A stretch of DNA of 25,147 bases, from positions 1 through 25,147 of the IMG/VR virus record IMGVR_UViG_3300026521_000195. The stretch is one strand, 5' to 3'. The notes beneath the pieces were generated by a model that made no database searches, had not been told where the DNA came from, and saw only the letters and a list, made by a program, of their open reading frames with translations. This document shows positions 22,585 through 25,147 of the stretch, piece after piece. This DNA is from a virus. Every line of letters begins with the position of its first letter. Positions within the stretch are counted from its first letter, which is position 1. The position numbers and the translations under genes are program-made.

Positions 22585-22962
22585 TCAAACATTTTCCAAT
22601 AAAAATTCAATCGCCTCATCTGACCCCTGGCAAACTCTAGCTTTTGCATACTCGTATCCATTCACACGCTCTATAAACTCAATTTGTTCAATAGACGTTG
22701 TTGGCTTTGCATTACTAAGCTTTCCACTCTTCAACCTCTTCCTTGCACGCTTCATCTCAATAAATAGAATTTTATCATCAAGAAAAACGACTAAATCGCT
22801 CACTCCTTTTGTCTTTCCGACTGCTTTAGCTTTCTTCTCGGCTATAATCGCGTATTTCTTGTTTTGCTTATATGTGTTATTTTCGTTTGTTGGTGCAAAA
22901 TGAAAAATCTTTTTTGCACGCAACCAGTTTACAACCTTTCTTTGCTCTTCATATTCAGTCAT
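22585..22962 (-). CDS. VRR-NUC domain nuclease (PD-(D/E)xK superfamily)
   Basis: About 125 residues from ATG 22962, which has AGGA nine bases upstream; a TTG at 22968 is too close to that site. It opens MTEYEEQRKVVNWLRAKKI with the early conserved Glu, contains NENNT (27-31) in the expected substrate-side strand, and carries the core GVSDLVVF (54-61) and FIEMKRA (67-73), giving Asp57, Glu69 and Lys71 of the PD-(D/E)xK site. VRR-NUC proteins are structure-specific nucleases (FAN1 relatives), and phages carry stand-alone small forms, probably acting as Holliday-junction or flap nucleases in replication and recombination. Length is normal for the phage form. It lies 17 bases after the antirepressor gene. 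Confidence 0.87.
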   Translation of the reverse strand: MTEYEEQRKVVNWLRAKKIFHFAPTNENNTYKQNKKYAIIAEKKAKAVGKTKGVSDLVVFLDDKILFIEMKRARKRLKSGKLSNAKPTTSIEQIEFIERVNGYEYAKARVCQGSDEAIEFLLENV

Positions 22963-22979
22963 TAACAAAAATCCTTTTT

Positions 22980-23600
22980 TTAAACCATATCTGCAAAAGT
23001 TAGCGATTTTATGAAATTTCTCCCATCATCGAATTTCAACGCTGGCAATTCATTGTATCGTGCTAAATGAAATTCTTTTTTAAATAAAGCCCATACTTTT
23101 CTGTGTAGTTTTGTAGCTAACAACTTGTCATCTTTTGCAATCTCATACACTTTTGTATTTTTAGCGTCCATTAATGCACGCTCTTGCCAATTTTCAAGTC
23201 GTTTTGTTTCCTCAAGCTTTTTCACCCTCTCTTCAACTACACTATGCCCTTTTGCAATAATAGAAATTTGCTCAGAAATTGAAAGTGGTCTAAGCGACTG
23301 CTTTTCAATCTTGATGAAATAATCTCTAATATCCTTACCAATTTTTGTTCTTTGTAGCATAGCTAAGTGCTTTGCAGTATCCAAAGTTAAAATATACTCA
23401 ATTCTTGTTGCGTTGTTCGCTTCCATTTTTTTGTGGAGACGAATATAGTCCTCATTTTCAGAAAATAGTGATAATTCCTTCTTAATCCACGTGCTAAAAT
23501 CGCTCTTCAGATTAAGATTTTTATGAAGCTCTCTAGCGTTTACGCTATTAACCTCATCTTTTCCTATAACTTCTTTATTGATACTTATGATGCTATCCAT
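22980..23600 (-). CDS. Phage antirepressor, AntA/AntB N-terminal and ORF6C C-terminal domains
   Basis: This is a 206-residue protein. Residues about 18-84 are the AntA domain: VNARELHKNLNLKSDFSTWI, then EDYIRLH and the hallmark YILTLDTAKHLAML (69-82). Residues about 110-203 are the ORF6C domain: a helical part followed by LATKLHRKVWALFKKEFHLA, YNELPAL and GRNFIKSL. Such proteins antagonise a phage repressor or regulate lysogeny and induction. AAGGGATTAT before the ATG supports the start, and the gene overlaps the 188-residue gene by eight bases. Its presence suggests a temperate or formerly temperate phage, though no repressor or integrase is in the window. Confidence 0.9.
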   Translation of the reverse strand: MDSIISINKEVIGKDEVNSVNARELHKNLNLKSDFSTWIKKELSLFSENEDYIRLHKKMEANNATRIEYILTLDTAKHLAMLQRTKIGKDIRDYFIKIEKQSLRPLSISEQISIIAKGHSVVEERVKKLEETKRLENWQERALMDAKNTKVYEIAKDDKLLATKLHRKVWALFKKEFHLARYNELPALKFDDGRNFIKSLTFADMV

Positions 23601-24159
23601 ATAATCCCTTTTGTTTTCCGAAAATAGTGAACCCTACAAATCCAGTCGAACATAAATTTCTATACTCTTCTATGTTTTCTACTAATTCTTTTGAGTTTTT
23701 TATTTTATTTAGTGTTCCATATAGATACTTTGTTGTAAACTTTGCCCACTTATATCCTCCATCAATCGATAAAAATATTGACCAATTATCGTTGTACATT
23801 TCCACCTTATTGTTCTTGATTATTTTAAATAAATCATCTTCTGTATACTTCAATCGACTAAAAGGTCTACAATACTCTTCTATTTTTTTAGGTAGTGTCA
23901 CTACGAGTATATTTTCAAAATTTTCAAAATTCCAACCTGTATCTACCCTTTCTATTGCTATCGACCCACCAATAGCAAATATTGACTTTTTAGATATACA
24001 TATAGTGCTATAAGAGTGATTTATAAATATTTCAACCGTATCATCATCCTTATGTCTTGCAAATAGGCTATTGTCTCCGTGGTGAATATAGTCTTTTAAT
24101 GATACGTCGCTAGTGCTATCATATTGATTTATTTTGTTTATTGCTTCTATGAAATCCAT
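23593..24159 (-). CDS. Hypothetical protein upstream of the antirepressor
   Basis: 188 residues from ATG 24159, with AGAAAG upstream. A longer frame from TTG 24207 is possible, but that TTG forms part of a promoter -35 box and has no ribosome site. The protein is acidic at the N-terminus (YDSTSDVSLKDYIHHGDN), then strand-rich (DTVEIFINHSYSTICISKKS), then helical, with a C-terminal glycine/aromatic tail (CSTGFVGFTIFGKQKGLYG). No family is recognised. It is coupled to the antirepressor by an eight-base overlap, so the two may work together, for example as a regulator or partner. It stands just after the structured non-coding stretch. Confidence 0.55.
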   Translation of the reverse strand: MDFIEAINKINQYDSTSDVSLKDYIHHGDNSLFARHKDDDTVEIFINHSYSTICISKKSIFAIGGSIAIERVDTGWNFENFENILVVTLPKKIEEYCRPFSRLKYTEDDLFKIIKNNKVEMYNDNWSIFLSIDGGYKWAKFTTKYLYGTLNKIKNSKELVENIEEYRNLCSTGFVGFTIFGKQKGLYG

Positions 24160-24177
24160 CTTTGAACTTTCTGACAA

Positions 24178-24207
24178 ATTATTTAAGGAGAGTATGTGAA
24201 GTGTCAA
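24178..24207 (-). promoter_or_regulatory. Putative promoter of the 188-residue gene/antirepressor unit
   Basis: On the minus strand TTGACA (24207-24202) is followed after 18 bases by AATAAT (24183-24178), five of six in the -10 box. The start would be close to 24171, about 12 bases before ATG 24159. The alternative TTAAAT at 15 bases is less likely. The -35 consensus is perfect, but the spacing is one base over the optimum. Confidence 0.5.
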
Positions 24208-24221
24208 GCTTTACTACTCTT

Positions 24222-24314
24222 TAAGCCCTTATCAAGCAAGAGAGGGTAGCAGGTGCTTGACTTACCTTTGCTCTCTCTTGATAAAAGCTTAGCGTTAAGA
24301 GTTATTAACGCTAA
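24222..24314 (-). ncRNA. Structured non-coding stretch: long hairpin plus adjacent ten-pair stem
   Basis: On the minus strand UAAGCUUUUAUCAAG (24291-24277) pairs with CUUGAUAAGGGCUUA (24236-24222): 15 pairs, of which two are U-G. Inside, AGAGAG (24276-24271) pairs with CUCUCU (24244-24239), and GGUA pairs with UACC nearer the tip. Directly before it, TTAGCGTTAA-gagtta-type stem arms (24314-24305 and 24298-24289) form a perfect ten-pair stem. The two U-G pairs are A-C mismatches on the plus strand, so the folded RNA should come from the minus strand, like all genes here. It may be read through from the tRNA promoter. It has no T-run and no similarity I recognise. Function unknown. Confidence 0.5.
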
Positions 24315-24351
24315 TATCCTATTTGTGAAAAGTGTGCATCATTATATTTTA

Positions 24352-24375
24352 CTAAGCTAAGATTGATTTTTTCAT
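24352..24375 (-). CDS. Seven-residue mini-ORF (possible leader peptide)
   Basis: Between the tRNA and the structured stretch, AAAGGAAATAAA stands before ATG 24375, which opens MKKSILA and stops at TAG. The ribosome site is as good as those of the real genes. It could be a leader peptide whose translation changes folding of the hairpins just downstream, a peptide, or chance in AT-rich DNA. The remaining bases from 24315 to 24351 hold no other open frame of note. Confidence 0.25.
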   Translation of the reverse strand: MKKSILA

Positions 24376-24395
24376 TTTATTTCCTTTATTTTTTT

Positions 24396-24470
24396 TGGTT
24401 GGCAAAACGGGATTCGAACCCACAACAAACCCCTTATGAGGGGGCTACTCTACCATTGAGTTACTTGCCA
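24396..24470 (-). tRNA. tRNA with CAU anticodon (Met elongator or Ile2), CCA encoded
   Basis: The 75-base sequence folds as a full cloverleaf: acceptor TGGCAAG/TTTGCCA (one G-U pair at the base), D stem ACTC/GAGT with GG in the loop, anticodon stem GCCCC/GGGGT with loop CTCATAA, a five-base variable loop, and T arm GTGGG-TTCGAAT-CCCGT. Discriminator A and CCA follow. The anticodon CAT (24438-24436) means methionine, or isoleucine if its first base is modified to lysidine. The initiator feature of three G-C pairs in the anticodon stem with a C1-A72 mismatch is absent. It lies among phage genes on the same strand, so it is probably phage-carried. Confidence 0.92.
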
Positions 24471-24481
24471 TTCGTGATATT

Positions 24482-24510
24482 ATTTTATCATTTTTTAACT
24501 ACAATGTCAA
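24482..24510 (-). promoter_or_regulatory. tRNA promoter (TTGACA-N17-TAAAAT)
   Basis: On the minus strand TTGACA (24510-24505) and TAAAAT (24487-24482) are separated by exactly 17 bases. Eleven bases separate the -10 box from the first tRNA base, so the transcript would start about four bases upstream of the tRNA. The -35 box lies in the last codons of the HNH-like gene. It shows that the tRNA is expressed independently of the genes upstream. Confidence 0.78.
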
Positions 24511-24813
24511 GAAGTTTTTGTAATTTTTGTGACCAATTTTTATAGCCAAACTGTTGAGTTTTCCGTGCTTATCGTTGTGACACTTTTCGTGACACTCCCT
24601 ACACACTCCAACTTGACATCTATCGTCTTTATCTGCACCCCTACACCCAAAAATTGGGTGATGAGCGTCTTGAATTTGTTTTGTTTTGCATAATTGACAC
24701 ACGTTATTTGATGTATCTGAGATAAATCTCCTAAACTCATTCATCTCTTTTTTTGATAGACGTTTTTCGCTTAGTCGTCTATCTTTTTTAAGTTGTGCAT
24801 CTTTGCTAAACAT
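24499..24813 (-). CDS. HNH-like zinc protein (DUF968/Ref-like endonuclease or recombination factor)
   Basis: This 104-residue protein has paired zinc-binding motifs CQLC (39-42) and CREC (71-74). A central AHHPIFGCRGADKDDRC (50-66) and the ending HEKCHNDKHGK (75-85) complete an HNH-type layout: His51/52 in the first strand, His79 and His83 in the helix. Small proteins with CxxC, AHH and CxxCHxxxH are annotated in phages as DUF968, Ref or NinG-like recombination proteins. The start is ATG 24813; a TTG just upstream lacks a ribosome site. The ATG overlaps the TGA of the DUF3310-like gene (TGATG). Confidence 0.7.
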   Translation of the reverse strand: MFSKDAQLKKDRRLSEKRLSKKEMNEFRRFISDTSNNVCQLCKTKQIQDAHHPIFGCRGADKDDRCQVGVCRECHEKCHNDKHGKLNSLAIKIGHKNYKNFLTL

Positions 24814-25147
24814 CAAAGAGAATACTCTAAATCAGGATAATACTCGTCCAGTGCCTGTCTAACACTCAATTTTGAATGAGAGTGAAGCACGGTATAAAGT
24901 AGGTCTTTATATGCTTTCCACGTTTCAATCTTCTTTAAATCAGATTTTTTAACTTCTTCTCTAGAGATTAAAACACCTTTTTCGTTTTTAAACTCTTTTT
25001 TACCTAATCTTGACTTATATTTAAAAATCTCAAATTCGCACACGTCCACCATTGAGCCGACTGAAATAGTTGACTCGAAATGGTAAATTGTTGCTTTCAT
25101 ATCTGTATCGTAATGCTTACTTTCGTTATTTAAAAGTGGGTGCTTCA
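24813..25147 (-). CDS. DUF3310-like protein (SaV-like), 5' end outside window
   Basis: The frame is open to the right edge: in front of Met 25100 it reads KHPLLNNESKHYDTD in frame, without a stop and without a convincing ribosome site at 25100. The H-Y pair, the middle GSMVDVCEFEIFKYKSR and the later SDLKKIETWKAY agree with DUF3310, whose pattern is 'HY......F..GN.ikY..R......DLkKa..Yl'. About 110 residues are visible. DUF3310 proteins are phage nucleotide-kinase-like factors of uncertain role, often near replication genes. So the true start is likely beyond 25147, and the 95-residue form from 25100 would be truncated. Confidence 0.6.
   Translation of the reverse strand, partial: KHPLLNNESKHYDTDMKATIYHFESTISVGSMVDVCEFEIFKYKSRLGKKEFKNEKGVLISREEVKKSDLKKIETWKAYKDLLYTVLHSHSKLSVRQALDEYYPDLEYSL

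Noticed and set aside
24160-24207. TTG start at 24207 for the 188-residue gene
   Set aside because: This TTG is part of a TTGACA -35 box and has no ribosome site; ATG 24159 is better placed.
24341-24346. TATAAT on the minus strand as a separate promoter for the structured RNA
   Set aside because: The -35 region at 17 bases reads AAATCA, a poor match, so the element is weak; kept only as a possibility behind the tRNA promoter.
24396-24470. tRNA as a prophage attachment site
   Set aside because: Phage-type genes stand on both sides on the same strand, and no integrase or duplicated tRNA 3' end was seen in the window.
1-25147. Many plus-strand open frames of 60-180 codons
   Set aside because: All lie opposite clear minus-strand genes, lack ribosome sites and give Ser/Phe/Leu-rich sequences typical of antisense frames in AT-rich DNA.
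1-25147. CRISPR array, insertion sequence, or diversity-generating retroelement
   Set aside because: No regularly spaced repeats, transposase, reverse transcriptase or template/variable repeat pair was seen.

Overview
This window is one block of a tailed-phage or prophage genome. Every supported gene lies on the minus strand, so transcription runs from high to low coordinates. The tail is contractile (myovirus-type): there is a DUF3383 sheath, a tube, and a P2/Mu-style baseplate with hub, Gp138-like spike, gp25-like wedge and baseplate J. The DNA is AT-rich with Asp/Lys/Ile/Asn-rich proteins. A spanin pair implies a host with an outer membrane. A Campylobacterota-type host is plausible, but this is inference from composition only; nothing in the window names the host.

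Layout in transcription order. (1) 25147-22285 is an accessory or early-type region. It holds a DUF3310-like protein cut by the window edge, an HNH-like zinc protein, a CAU-anticodon tRNA with its own sigma70-type promoter, a 190-base non-coding stretch with strong RNA structure, an unrecognised protein, an AntA/ORF6C antirepressor, a VRR-NUC nuclease, and two small unknown genes behind near-identical promoters. (2) 21928-17771 is packaging and portal: a small membrane protein, terS, terL, portal and a Mu gpF-like head protein. (3) 17743-15333 is the capsid: a DUF2213 protease fused to a scaffold (with a likely internal scaffold start), a cement protein and the DUF2184 major capsid protein, ending in a terminator-like hairpin. 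(4) 15315-13461 is the neck. (5) 13460-8932 is sheath, tube, frameshifted tail chaperone and tape measure. (6) 8932-4338 is the baseplate. (7) 4327-1053 is the adsorption and accessory region: a carbohydrate-binding-like fibre protein, a beta-helix-like protein, an unknown, a phospholipase A2-like membrane protein and a six-bladed NHL-like propeller. (8) 1056-1 is lysis: a membrane coiled-coil protein, overlapping i-spanin and o-spanin, and an Amidase_3 endolysin cut by the left edge.

From the small membrane gene at 21928 leftward most genes overlap by a few bases (ATGA or TAATG junctions) or are separated by under 30 bases, as expected of one late operon with translational coupling. No gene-free stretch exceeds 300 bases; the longest lies between the tRNA and the gene starting at 24159. 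No integrase, transposase, reverse transcriptase, CRISPR array or insertion sequence was seen.
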